Of a stretch of DNA of 64,000 bases, positions 52,493 to 61,427 are shown piece by piece. Source of the stretch: Peribacillus glennii. Lineage in GTDB: Bacteria > Bacillota > Bacilli > Bacillales > DSM-1321. The stretch lies in assembly GCF_003429105.1 (NCBI RefSeq), contig NZ_QVTD01000008.1:62001-126000 (forward strand), read 5' to 3'. Numbering within the stretch: the first letter of the stretch is position 1; each line of letters starts with the position of its first letter. The translations under genes and the position numbers were made by a program. The notes under the pieces are model-generated. The model searched no databases. It saw only the letters and a program-made list of their open reading frames with translations, and was not told the DNA's origin.

Positions 52493-53680
52493 ATGTACCG
52501 TCTTCTAACGCACAATGATTTGGATGGAGTGGGTTGCGGCATTCTTGCGAAAATGGCTCTTAAGGATGAAGTGGAAGTCAGTTACAACTCTATTTCAGCG
52601 CTTAATTACCAGGTGGCAGCTTTTCTTGAAAAAGATAACCTGGATATAGAATTATTCATCACCGATCTTTCAGTCAGCCAGGATAATGAAAAAGCTATTT
52701 CAAAATTTATTGCTTCCGGCGGAAAAGTAAAGTTAATCGACCACCATAAATCAGCTGAACATCTGAACCAATATGGATGGGCTTCGGTAACGGTAACCCA
52801 GCCGGATGGAAAACAGGCATCAGCGACGTCTTTATTTTATCGTTACCTGGTACAAAGGGAATTGCTGAACTCTTCTGCCATCCTTGATGAATTTGTTGAA
52901 CTTGTCAGGCAGTATGATACATGGGAATGGGATGCGAATGATAATGTCACAGCAAAGCAGTTAAATGATCTTTTCTTCATGTACTCCATTGATGAGTTTG
53001 AGGAAAAAATGATGCAAAAGCTTACCGGCACTGCCGCATTTTCATTCGATGAGATTGAACAAAAACTGCTGGACGTTGAGGAGGACCGCGTAGAACGGTA
53101 TATCCGCAGAAAGAAGCGAGAGGTTTACCAGAGGAATGTGGGCGATTATTTAGCAGGAATTGTCCACGCTGAATCTTATCATTCCGAGCTTGGGAATGAA
53201 CTCTCCAAGGAGTTTCCGCATTTGGACTACATAGCCATGGTAATGGTTGGGGGCAAACGGATTAGCCTAAGAACCATTCATGATGATGTGGACGTTTCTG
53301 AAATAGCCGCAGAATATGATGGCGGAGGACACCAAAAAGCGTCAGGCTGTAATTTGACGCCGAAAGCTTTTCATGAATTTGTGGAGCGGACATTCCAAAC
53401 AGAACCGTTGAAAAGGGACGCCTTTAGAAACAGGTACAATAATAAAGGTTCGGAACAAGGAAATCTGTACGTTGGCAAACATGACGAGAAAATATTTGTA
53501 TACCATCAGGAAGGAAAAGGCTGGATTTTCGAAATTAATGAGAAGAAAGGACAACAAACCTTCCCTGGTTTCCGCGACATCGAAAAACACATCAAACGCG
53601 AATATTACGCCTATTTGGCAAGGGATGATAAATTTGTCGAATATTTATTGAACTTTCATCAAAGGATGAAGGAGCAATAG
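52493..53680 (+). CDS. nrnB: DHH family phosphoesterase, NrnB-like
   Basis: A 395-residue DHH/DHHA1 phosphoesterase, similar in length and pattern to NrnB (YngD, 399 residues), an oligoribonuclease for short RNA. The N-terminal HNDLDGVGCG, FITDLS and the name-giving IDHHKS hold the metal ligands; the DHHA1 domain has EYDGGGHQKASGC. GGGGGGATA precedes the ATG. It is a single gene. Confidence 0.88.
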   Translation: MYRLLTHNDLDGVGCGILAKMALKDEVEVSYNSISALNYQVAAFLEKDNLDIELFITDLSVSQDNEKAISKFIASGGKVKLIDHHKSAEHLNQYGWASVTVTQPDGKQASATSLFYRYLVQRELLNSSAILDEFVELVRQYDTWEWDANDNVTAKQLNDLFFMYSIDEFEEKMMQKLTGTAAFSFDEIEQKLLDVEEDRVERYIRRKKREVYQRNVGDYLAGIVHAESYHSELGNELSKEFPHLDYIAMVMVGGKRISLRTIHDDVDVSEIAAEYDGGGHQKASGCNLTPKAFHEFVERTFQTEPLKRDAFRNRYNNKGSEQGNLYVGKHDEKIFVYHQEGKGWIFEINEKKGQQTFPGFRDIEKHIKREYYAYLARDDKFVEYLLNFHQRMKEQ

Positions 53681-53692
53681 GGCGTCCAAACA

Positions 53693-53724
53693 AGACAGCC
53701 GGCATCGGATGCTGGCTGTTTGTG
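53693..53724 (+). terminator. Hairpin after nrnB, probable terminator
   Basis: ACAGCC-GCATC pairs with GATGC-GGCTGT with a short loop; the T-tail (TTTGTGT) is poor. Confidence 0.5.
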
Positions 53725-53847
53725 TAGTGAAAGGAACTTACATATTGACCGTTGAAAATAAAGGAATTCTACCCTGGAATTTATTAATTTCATCCAACTC
53801 ACTCCATAATTCAGCCGATTTTTATATGGATTATCCCTGATTACCAA

Positions 53848-54006
53848 GATTTATGAGCAAAAACCTTTATTTATGGACCAAAAACCAGATTTATCAGCGA
53901 AGATAAAACATACGATCGAAAGTGCTGATTTATGAGCGGAAATTCCGTTTATCAACGGGAAAGCCAATTTATCAATCAACATCCCAGATTTTATCAGCGA
54001 ACCATC
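53848..54006. repeat. Degenerate 20-bp tandem repeat array 2
   Basis: Units start at 53848, 53868, 53888, 53927, 53947, 53967 and 53987: exact 20-base steps, with one 39-base step that holds a decayed copy. Consensus is near GATTTATCAGCGAAAANCC. It occupies most of the gap between nrnB and the BrkB gene. Related to the array at 7.33 kb. Confidence 0.8.
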
Positions 54007-54054
54007 ACTTAGTTACTCAGTCAAACCATATTATTTTTCAAATGGCTCTACTTT

Positions 54055-54087
54055 ACATTAAAAATAAAACCCGGCAAATACCGGGTT
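54055..54087 (-). terminator. Terminator of the BrkB-family gene
   Basis: On the minus strand AACCCGG and CCGGGTT enclose a short loop and are followed by a T-rich run. Confidence 0.85.
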
Positions 54088-54091
54088 GTTG

Positions 54092-54952
54092 TCATGTAGA
54101 AACAGGGGGAGTCTTAGTACTCGACGGTTTGCTTGCAAAAGTTGATTGCCTATGGAACAGGGCATTAATTTCCCCGCCTATTACCAACGCAAGCCCGGTC
54201 AGGTATAACCAAAGCATGAGGACAATGACACCGCCCAGGCTTCCGTAAGTGGAGGAATAGTTTCCAAAATGGCTCACGTAAAAAGAGAAACCTAACGAAA
54301 TCAGCTGCCAGATAATGGTTGCGGCCAAGGCTCCAGGAATCACCTGTTTGAACGGATAGTGTTTGTTAGGGGCAAAACGGTACATCAAAGCCAATACAAA
54401 GGCGATTACGATGATCGCTACCACCCAGCGCAGGATGCTGAACAAGATTTGCATACTGTCAGGAATAGGCACGACTTTATTTACTAAGTCTAAAATGATG
54501 TTGCCGAAAACAGGAAGCGATAATGCTACTACAAATGCAACGATCAATCCTAGTGTCAGCCCGATTGATAACAGCCTGGCTTTTATGAAGCTCCTCGTTT
54601 CATCAACATCAAACGCGACGTTCATGGAGTGGATAAACGCGTTCATCCCGTTCGATGCTGACCAAAGGGTGCCGAGGATACCGAACGTCAATAAGCCCCC
54701 GTTTCGGTCACTGACAATAGCAATGATATTGTCTGTAAATACATCCGTTGTCTCGGATGGCATGACAGAACCTATAAAATCAATCGCTTTTTGCGGTTCA
54801 ATTGATAAATACGGCACAATGGAAAGCAGCAGGATCAGCATGGGGAAAAGCGCAAGCATATAGTAATAAGCCTGTTCCGCCGCCAATCCAGTAGCCCGGT
54901 CCTCCTTAATTTCCTGGCCTAGCATTTTGCCAAAGGAAGTCAGTTTATTCAT
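54092..54952 (-). CDS. YihY/virulence factor BrkB family membrane protein
   Basis: A 286-residue protein with six predicted helices. Family features are AEQAYYYMLALFPMLILLLSI near the start, LWSASNGMNAFIHSMNVAF, and SFYVSHFGNYSSTYGSLGGVIVLMLWLYLTGLALVIGGEIN at the end. Once called RNase BN by error; true function unknown. A short Thr/Pro tail closes it. The gene at 55.1 kb is transcribed the same way but is separated by repeat cluster D. Confidence 0.88.
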   Translation of the reverse strand: MNKLTSFGKMLGQEIKEDRATGLAAEQAYYYMLALFPMLILLLSIVPYLSIEPQKAIDFIGSVMPSETTDVFTDNIIAIVSDRNGGLLTFGILGTLWSASNGMNAFIHSMNVAFDVDETRSFIKARLLSIGLTLGLIVAFVVALSLPVFGNIILDLVNKVVPIPDSMQILFSILRWVVAIIVIAFVLALMYRFAPNKHYPFKQVIPGALAATIIWQLISLGFSFYVSHFGNYSSTYGSLGGVIVLMLWLYLTGLALVIGGEINALFHRQSTFASKPSSTKTPPVST

Positions 54953-55034
54953 ATTCCGGCATCAACTCCTGATCAATTGCTATCTACTATAACCCTTTTC
55001 CCGATTGTCCACGCAATTAATCCTATGAAAAACA

Positions 55035-55134
55035 TATTTCCTTTGGGGGCAGTCCCCCGTTGCTTTAAAGCTTTAATTCGGTGGGGACTGACCCCCGGTG
55101 GTTTAACGCGTTAACTGGCTGGGGGACTGACCCC
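55035..55134. repeat. REP-like repeat cluster D (three units)
   Basis: GGGGGCAGTCCCCC (55035-55048), GTGGGGACTGACCCCC (55081-55096) and GGGGGACTGACCCC (55121-55134). TTTAACGCGTTAA (55102-55114) lies between the last two and TTTAAAGCTTTAA between the first two. It lies just downstream of khtU. Confidence 0.88.
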
Positions 55135-55143
55135 GAAGTGAAT

Positions 55144-56367
55144 TCATCCTGAAGCTGGATCACGGACCTTGCTTGTTTTCTGGCTCCATTTGAAGGTTTT
55201 ATCCAAGAATTTGTAAATGTTTTTAGATTCTCGTGTTAACAGCGGCCCGAGGATAGCGAGGATTAAGACATATAGTGCTGAGAAGGGTTTTAAAACAGGC
55301 ATCAATCCGCCTGCAATACCCAGGTTTGCCATGATGATCGAGAATTCTCCCCTTGAGACGATGGTCAGCCCGATATTTGTGGAAGCCTTATGGGATAAGC
55401 CTGCCCGGCGTCCTGCAATCATGCCTGCAATGAAGTTTCCAAGTATCGTCAATATCACGGCCCCTAAAGTAAGCCATATTGCTCCGCCTAAGGTAAATGG
55501 ATCGATGCTCAAACCGAAGCTAAAGAAGAAAATTGCACCGAAGAAGTCCCTGAACGGAACGACCAGCTGCTCGATGCGGTCGCTGTGTTCCGTCTCGGAA
55601 AAAACCAAGCCCAATAAGAGTGCGCCGATGGCCTCTGCCACATGGATCGTTTCGGAAAAACCGGCAATGAAGAACAGTGAAGCAAATACTACAATGATAA
55701 AAATTTCATTTGAGGAAATATCAAGCAGCCTATTTAAAATAGGTGTGGCTTTTCTTGCCACGATGAAAAACAACAGCATATAACCGAGGGCAATAAGGAT
55801 GGACGTGAGGGCCCCCATAAGACTGGCGGCATTCCCAAGCACAAGGCCGGAAACTACCGAAAGATAAACAGCCAGGAAAATATCTTCGAACATAATGATT
55901 CCAAGAATCAATTCGGTTTCTTTATTCCCGGTTCTTCTGAGGTCTACTAGTACCTTGGCGACAATCGCGCTCGATGATATGGTTATGATCCCTGCGATAA
56001 TCAGGATTTCCAAAAGGGGAAAGCCCATGATCCAGGCATAAAGGAGTCCCAGGCCAAAATTGATCAAAATATAGATGGTCCCTCCGGTAAAAATGGACCG
56101 GCCTGATTTAATCAGTTTTTTAATGGAGAATTCTAATCCAAGATAGAAGAGCAGGAACAACACGCCAATTCGCCCAAGAAACGAAATAATTTCTTCACTT
56201 TCAATAAACCTCAGGTCAATGACGGCGAATTTTGGAGCGTGAGGGCCTACGAGCATTCCAAGAATGATTAAAAACGGGATGATCGAGAAGTTGAACTTAC
56301 CAGCCAGCAATGCCGCGATTGCGACCAATACCAGGGCGGTACCCACCTCTAAAACCAAGTGATCCAT
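55144..56367 (-). CDS. khtU: Potassium/proton antiporter membrane subunit
   Basis: A CPA2-type (Kef/KhtU) antiporter of 407 residues with about 12-13 helices. The ion-site segments are ISSSAIVAKVL, MFEDIFLAVY and AEAIGALLLGLVFSE, and the end TIVSRGEFSIIMANLG is typical. B. subtilis KhtU exports potassium or ammonium for protons under alkaline or methylglyoxal stress. It starts two bases after khtT and has AGAGGTGA inside the end of that gene, so the pair is translationally linked. Confidence 0.92.
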   Translation of the reverse strand: MDHLVLEVGTALVLVAIAALLAGKFNFSIIPFLIILGMLVGPHAPKFAVIDLRFIESEEIISFLGRIGVLFLLFYLGLEFSIKKLIKSGRSIFTGGTIYILINFGLGLLYAWIMGFPLLEILIIAGIITISSSAIVAKVLVDLRRTGNKETELILGIIMFEDIFLAVYLSVVSGLVLGNAASLMGALTSILIALGYMLLFFIVARKATPILNRLLDISSNEIFIIVVFASLFFIAGFSETIHVAEAIGALLLGLVFSETEHSDRIEQLVVPFRDFFGAIFFFSFGLSIDPFTLGGAIWLTLGAVILTILGNFIAGMIAGRRAGLSHKASTNIGLTIVSRGEFSIIMANLGIAGGLMPVLKPFSALYVLILAILGPLLTRESKNIYKFLDKTFKWSQKTSKVRDPASG

Positions 56368-56369
56368 TC

Positions 56370-56867
56370 TTAATCACCTCTTTCGTTAGTCAATATTTCT
56401 TTAATCAGTTTTTTCAGTTGCTGGCGCTCGCCCGAAATTACTACTGTATCGCCTGCCTCAATTACGGATTCAGGGCCAGGGCTCAGCTGTTTTCTCATAT
56501 TCCTTTTTAGGATGGCAATGACGGTTACATTATAATTGCTGCGGACATCGATTTCCCCGATCGTCTTTCCGATGCTTGTGGCGCCCGGTTCCACCTTAAA
56601 CCATTCAATGGCGAGCCCTTCAAATGCCATTTCAATCGTTTCGAGAGCTTGTGGCTTATAAACCATCCCGCCTAATATGGCAGCAATTTGCCGTGATTCT
56701 GAATCGTTAAAAGTTACACTCGATACGCTTTCTTCATGATCTGTATCAAAATGGTATATTTCCCTCCGGCCATCATCGTGAATAACAATGACCACCTTTT
56801 CGTTATTGCGGGTTATGACTTCAAACTTCTGGCCAATGCCGGGAAGCTCGATTTCTCTGATTTTCAT
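56370..56867 (-). CDS. khtT: Regulatory subunit of the KhtU antiporter
   Basis: A 165-residue soluble protein: N-terminal domain (MKIREIELPGIGQKFEV) and a RCK-C (TrkA-C) domain (about 85-160) with SIGKTIGEIDVRSNYNVTVIAI and AGDTVVISGERQQL. KhtT binds cyclic di-AMP in B. subtilis and controls KhtU. AAGGAGG precedes the ATG. KhtS, first gene of the B. subtilis khtSTU operon, is absent here. Confidence 0.92.
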   Translation of the reverse strand: MKIREIELPGIGQKFEVITRNNEKVVIVIHDDGRREIYHFDTDHEESVSSVTFNDSESRQIAAILGGMVYKPQALETIEMAFEGLAIEWFKVEPGATSIGKTIGEIDVRSNYNVTVIAILKRNMRKQLSPGPESVIEAGDTVVISGERQQLKKLIKEILTNERGD

Positions 56868-56932
56868 AAAAATTCCTCCTTCAACGTTTTAATAATAGGG
56901 GGTTGTTCAACTATTGCCCGAACCTGGAAAGG

Positions 56933-57499
56933 TTATAAATTCACGTCAATTATAGTCTTAATTGTTTCCTCTTTTTCAATGCCCAGATATTTAAGTGTCT
57001 CGGAAGGAGTGGAATGATGGAAATGCTTCTGGATAAGAGCAAGAGAAACCCCCTGTTTATAAGCGTGATATCCAAAAGTCTTCCTCATGGAACTAACGCC
57101 GAACTTACCGATAATCCCAATGGCATCAACAGCCTGGTGGATGATTCTGTGTGCCTGCTGCCTGGTAATCGGTTTATTTGTCTTTGGGGAGACAAATAAA
57201 TAATCTTCTCTTGGAAGCAGAGAAGCCTGAAGGTAAGAGGATAGGGCAGTCTTAACTTTTCCATTGAGATAGACTTCTTTTTCAGGATGATTGTCATAGG
57301 CGGGAAATGTGTAGAAATTTTTTATTTTTCCTTTTTCGTCAAGTACCTCCCATACTTTCATCTCCAGGATTTCATTCACCTTAAGACCGGTGTTGATGCC
57401 TAGAACGAAAAACAGGTGGTCCCTTTCAGAATGGCCTTTCAAATATTTTTTTATTGCTTGGATATCCTTGATATTCCTGAAGGCTTCGACATAGTCCAA
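56933..57499 (-). CDS. Tyrosine recombinase family protein, catalytic residues altered
   Basis: A 188-residue protein covering only the catalytic domain, similar in size to YoeC of B. subtilis; no arm- or core-binding domain. It keeps the box-II Arg (SMRKTFGYHAY), HHS (in FHHSTPSETL) and a Tyr in KYLGI. The box-I Arg is Lys (GLKVNEIL) and the box-II His is Ser (VSSMR where HSMR is usual). It may be inactive or redirected. TTG start at 57499 with AGGAGTGA; no attachment sites or other phage genes are nearby. Confidence 0.8.
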   Translation of the reverse strand: MDYVEAFRNIKDIQAIKKYLKGHSERDHLFFVLGINTGLKVNEILEMKVWEVLDEKGKIKNFYTFPAYDNHPEKEVYLNGKVKTALSSYLQASLLPREDYLFVSPKTNKPITRQQAHRIIHQAVDAIGIIGKFGVSSMRKTFGYHAYKQGVSLALIQKHFHHSTPSETLKYLGIEKEETIKTIIDVNL

Positions 57500-57675
57500 G
57501 ACAATCACTCCTGTTTAAATATTTTACTTAATTATATAATAACATAGGTTTGTGTAACGTTAAAATAAAAAGGCGATAAAAGGAAGAGGAGGGTTTATCA
57601 GCATTTAGGAACCTTAATGATGCCATCCACTACAGCCATCCCAATATTTATCTTTGATGAACGGTTCAACAGGCA

Positions 57676-57704
57676 TAGAAAAGACGGCATCGCATCGATG
57701 CCGC
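57676..57704 (-). terminator. Terminator of the thioredoxin-like gene
   Basis: On the minus strand GGCATCG and CGATGCC enclose ATG and are followed by GTCTTTTCT. Confidence 0.8.
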
Positions 57705-57719
57705 CTGTATATTATTCCT

Positions 57720-58274
57720 TTATCGGATAGTGTTTATGATATCTTCTTTTATATGCTTCCACAGAGCCTCATCTGTCGTAAACCGGTTTGTCACAGACTC
57801 GATGAATAGTTTAAATCTTGCATCAAAGGCTGGGTCTTCTTTAGCGGGCATCGTACTCCGCATATCATCAACGAAGGATTGCACTTCAGGCGCCCGGGGA
57901 CCCCATTTTGCGGCTTCCTCTCCATTCTGATCGATAAAAATGAGAATCGGTATGGAACGGGCAGTTCCATTGGTTAAATATTGGTCCATCAATTCAAGGT
58001 TTTCGTCACGAATTAAGTAGCGGGTGTCAATATTGGCTTCTTCGGCAATCCTCATCAATATGGGCAGGTTCACCATTGCATCGCCGCACCAGTCTGCTGT
58101 AAGGATAATTGCGCGCAGATTTTCGCCTTTTATCGAGGCCAGTTCCACTTTATCTTGTTCGGTCAGCTTGAATCTTTCATAGATAGATTCCAGGCTGTCT
58201 TTGTGGGTTTTCATATTGCCGATATATTCTTGTTTCGTCAACCCTTTTTCAAACCAGTCATTAAGTGAACTCAT
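57720..58274 (-). CDS. Thioredoxin family protein with single active-site Cys
   Basis: A 184-residue cytoplasmic protein with a thioredoxin fold. The active site is TADWCGDAM, so only the first Cys of the pair is present, and the cis-Pro is in RSIPILIFID. DQYLTNGTARSIP is a family mark of this Bacillus group. The ATG at 58274 follows GGAGGA by six bases; an ATG at 58280 touches the site. Function (reductase, monothiol or sensor) is not known. Single gene. Confidence 0.82.
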   Translation of the reverse strand: MSSLNDWFEKGLTKQEYIGNMKTHKDSLESIYERFKLTEQDKVELASIKGENLRAIILTADWCGDAMVNLPILMRIAEEANIDTRYLIRDENLELMDQYLTNGTARSIPILIFIDQNGEEAAKWGPRAPEVQSFVDDMRSTMPAKEDPAFDARFKLFIESVTNRFTTDEALWKHIKEDIINTIR

Positions 58275-58411
58275 TTGCATTCCTCCGATTATTATCATTC
58301 TTTTTTATGATAACTTGCTTTGCGACGATTATGAAAGCGATATGCAATCATATAAATTGAACGAAATAATTATGCATAGATAAGGATTATCCTTGGCTTT
58401 TGGCTCATTCA

Positions 58412-58437
58412 ATAGGAGAAAGCAAGCTTTCTCCTAT
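58412..58437. repeat. Perfect 12-bp palindrome
   Basis: ATAGGAGAAAGC and GCTTTCTCCTAT with only AA between. No T-run follows, so it is not a normal terminator. It lies alone in the gap between two genes (58275-58566 shows nothing else). Confidence 0.7.
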
Positions 58438-58558
58438 GCCTATGTAGTTATATTAACCTTTCAGGCATTGTATGAATGTCAAAAATTCAACATATATAAA
58501 TCATTTAGATATGAAGCCGCTACCGATGCATAAAATAGAATGAATGAAGGGATGGATG

Positions 58559-58599
58559 TTAAAAAAAGAGTCGGACCCTTCAGCGATGGGGCCGACTCT
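58559..58599 (-). terminator. Terminator of mreBH
   Basis: AGAGTCGG-CCC pairs with GGG-CCGACTCT and a run of T follows on the minus strand. Confidence 0.92.
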
Positions 58600-58605
58600 A
58601 AGATA

Positions 58606-59613
58606 CTATTTAGCAGCTTTTTGCAGTTTGTGAATCACATCGAGGGAACGGCCCGTCCCGATTGCTACTGATTCAAGCGGGTTTGGGGCAATATGGACAG
58701 GAACAACGATTTCGTTGCTCAGCCATTCTTTCATTCCGTTCAGAAGGGAACCTCCTCCTGTGAGGACAACACCCTGGTCAACGATATCACCGCTCAACTC
58801 AGGCGGGGAATCCTCCAGTGTCGCCCGGATGGCTTCAAGGATGTGAAGCAGTGATTCCCGGATCGCATCCTGTATTTCATCGGAATGAAGGGTAACGGTT
58901 TTTGGCAATCCGGTTACCAAATCACGGCCCCTTACTTCCATCGACTTGTGCTCATGTTCGATTAATGCATAGCCGATTTCCATCTTAATCAATTCAGCGG
59001 TACGCTCACCAATGAGAAGATTGTACTTTTTTCTTATATATTGCACGATATCTTCATCCAATTGATCTCCGCCAATCCTGATGGAATTACAGGAAACGAC
59101 GCCGCCGAAAGAGATAATCGCGACCTCCGTAGTTCCTCCGCCAATATCCACAACCACGTTGGCAATTGGTTCGTCTACTGGAAGATCCGCACCAATCGCA
59201 GCGGCAACAGGCTCCTCGATCAAGTGTACCTGCTTCGCACCGCAGCTTTTGACTGAGTCATGGATGGCACGGCGTTCAACCGAGGTGGAACCGCTTGGCG
59301 TACAGACGACGACGTTAGGCTTCCGAATTGAAAAACCGAGCTTTTTTCCGGCTTTTTTCATGATTTGCTTCAGCATCTGTGTAGTAATATCAAAATCAGC
59401 GATCACACCATCCTTTAAAGGTCGTACCGCAATGATGTTTCCTGGTGTTTTTCCGATCATGTTTTTGGCATCAGTCCCGACAGCCAATACCGTTTTGGTT
59501 TCTGTGTCAATGGCCACAACTGATGGCTCATTTAAGACAATTCCTTTGTTTTTGCTATATACAAGTGTATTGGCAGTTCCTAAATCAATTCCTATTTCTG
59601 TGCTAGATAACAA
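58606..59613 (-). CDS. mreBH: Rod-shape determining actin homologue
   Basis: A 335-residue MreB-family actin, the same length as B. subtilis MreBH. Nucleotide-binding motifs are [13 protein letters not shown] at the start, [18 protein letters not shown] near 160 and [10 protein letters not shown] near 285. MreBH guides lateral wall synthesis and the autolysin LytE. No mreCD or other shape genes follow, as expected for mreBH. The TTG at 59613 with AAAGGAG eight bases upstream gives the start LSSTEIGID; a GTG at 59622 overlaps the site. Confidence 0.93.
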   Translation of the reverse strand: MLSSTEIGIDLGTANTLVYSKNKGIVLNEPSVVAIDTETKTVLAVGTDAKNMIGKTPGNIIAVRPLKDGVIADFDITTQMLKQIMKKAGKKLGFSIRKPNVVVCTPSGSTSVERRAIHDSVKSCGAKQVHLIEEPVAAAIGADLPVDEPIANVVVDIGGGTTEVAIISFGGVVSCNSIRIGGDQLDEDIVQYIRKKYNLLIGERTAELIKMEIGYALIEHEHKSMEVRGRDLVTGLPKTVTLHSDEIQDAIRESLLHILEAIRATLEDSPPELSGDIVDQGVVLTGGGSLLNGMKEWLSNEIVVPVHIAPNPLESVAIGTGRSLDVIHKLQKAAK

Positions 59614-59857
59614 TATAGCCACTCCTTTAATCAGAGTTTGAACCCCATATAAGCATTCTACAGAAACTTGTCGATTTATGGGTGTAGGAATTTGTGGAAA
59701 TTGCTAACTAGCTTGTTTAAAGCATTGATAAATAAGGGTTTTATCCATGATTTAGAGAGTATTAAGTTTAGATGACACTTATTACTAGTTATGACATTTA
59801 TGACATGATGTGCTCGTAAATTAAAGAACAGCACATTCTCCGATGGGGCGTTTGCTC

Positions 59858-61138
59858 TTAAATTGCATGCTGCAGGCCCTTTTCTTTATCAAAGCGCCTG
59901 AACATAATGGAATATAGTAATGCGCTTAATAGAGTAAACACACAAAGGGTGGTAAATGTCCACATGTAACCCATCCATTCTGTCATCGGAATCGCAATGG
60001 GAGCAATTGTCCGGCCGAGTGTATACCGAAGGCTGGCTGCAGCGAAATACTGCCCGCGCATGTTCTCCGGCGCAAGCTTGGAAATGAAGCCCTGCTGTAT
60101 GCCGGCGGTCATTAGTTCTGCCAACGTAAACACAGCCATTGAAAGAATAAGTCCCCAGACCCAGCTAGTAAGCCCGAACAGGACCATGGAAGCCCCATAT
60201 ATCAGCGAAGAAATGATAAAGACATTCTTTTCCTGATACAACGACATCCATTTCGTAATGACGATTGTCAGCAATGCTACGAGAAAGCCATTTTCCGCAA
60301 TCAGGAACCCGAAGAGCTGTTCCCCACCGATATCGACAGACCAGCTGCCGCCAAAAGAAAACAAGGTTTGAGGCTGTACAGTTTCCTTTACATAAACGGG
60401 AATAAGCAAGTCCAGCTGCATAAAGGTCTGGCCGACAAGAACGCCGGCAAGGATGAACAGAAGAAAGGTCTTATCCCGGATAATAACCTTGTAGTCCCGC
60501 AGTTGATGGAGCAAAAAGAGATACCAGTTTTTGTTTGTCCCGGAGGCTTCCACTGCTTGGAAAGGTGGAGCGGTTTCTGATATCCATTTTCCAAGTACCA
60601 GGCCTAATGCGACATTTAGGATACTGGCCATTAACAAGAGCTCAAATCTGTGTTCCGCATAGAATATGCCCCCAAGGATGGGGCCAATGACAACAGCTAT
60701 ATTGATTGATGTATAAAATACAGCAAATACGCTGTTTCGGTGCTTTTCATCGGTTACATCAGCCACCATTGCCTGGCTGGCAGGCCAATAGAAAGAACCA
60801 AAAATGCTGACAAAGGTAAAACAAATAAAGCCAAGAATCGGCGATTCTAACCAGGGAGAGCTTGCATAAGCAAACAACAAGAAAGCGATTCCCTGGCCAA
60901 TTGAAGAAAGGACCATCATTTTCTTCCGGCCGAACCGATCGGCACAATAGCCCCCGAGTATATTGGCCACGACAGAAAACACCTGGGAAAGAATAAGCAA
61001 AAAACCGGCAGCAGTTTTTCCGAACGATTCTGTAAAATAGATGGCCAAAAAAGGGAAGAACATCCAAAAAGTAATATTAACCAGCATTTCCCCGGCCAAT
61101 CGGATTTTTAAATTGAAATCCCAATCTCTAAGGTGCAT
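59858..61138 (-). CDS. MFS transporter
   Basis: A 426-residue 12-helix major facilitator of the drug-efflux type. The conserved loop 2-3 signature is GGYCADRFGRKKMMVLS, and a long loop separates the halves. Substrate unknown. A CAGGAGT site precedes the ATG on the minus strand. Single gene; the gap to mreBH (59614-59857) shows nothing else. Confidence 0.88.
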   Translation of the reverse strand: MHLRDWDFNLKIRLAGEMLVNITFWMFFPFLAIYFTESFGKTAAGFLLILSQVFSVVANILGGYCADRFGRKKMMVLSSIGQGIAFLLFAYASSPWLESPILGFICFTFVSIFGSFYWPASQAMVADVTDEKHRNSVFAVFYTSINIAVVIGPILGGIFYAEHRFELLLMASILNVALGLVLGKWISETAPPFQAVEASGTNKNWYLFLLHQLRDYKVIIRDKTFLLFILAGVLVGQTFMQLDLLIPVYVKETVQPQTLFSFGGSWSVDIGGEQLFGFLIAENGFLVALLTIVITKWMSLYQEKNVFIISSLIYGASMVLFGLTSWVWGLILSMAVFTLAELMTAGIQQGFISKLAPENMRGQYFAAASLRYTLGRTIAPIAIPMTEWMGYMWTFTTLCVFTLLSALLYSIMFRRFDKEKGLQHAI

Positions 61139-61427
61139 AGAATACTCCTGCTTTCTTTATTGAAAAAAGAATTTTTCATTATAAATGATACATTCATGCC
61201 GTAGATTAAAACAAGCAAATTATAAAATAGATTTGGATTAATGTTTCCAATGTTGTGTCAGCGTGAAAACCATGTCGAAATATTTCCCGGACAATAACTC
61301 ACCGGCTGTCAGTAAATGATGAATCGAGCAAAATGGAAGAGTTAGATGTTGCGATATAACAAACTTTGATATGCAAAAGAAATTTTAATACAACCATGTA
61401 GAGTGGTTTTGGCGGGGGGAACAAAAA

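Noticed and set aside
53848-54006. CRISPR array
   Set aside because: The 20-base units are contiguous and degenerate, with no unique spacers and no cas genes nearby.
56933-57499. Integrase of a prophage or genomic island
   Set aside because: No attachment-site repeats, tRNA or other mobile genes surround it, and catalytic residues are changed.
60196-60212. A further copy of the ATATCAGCGAAG repeat core
   Set aside because: It lies inside the MFS transporter coding sequence as a single copy and is explained by that gene.
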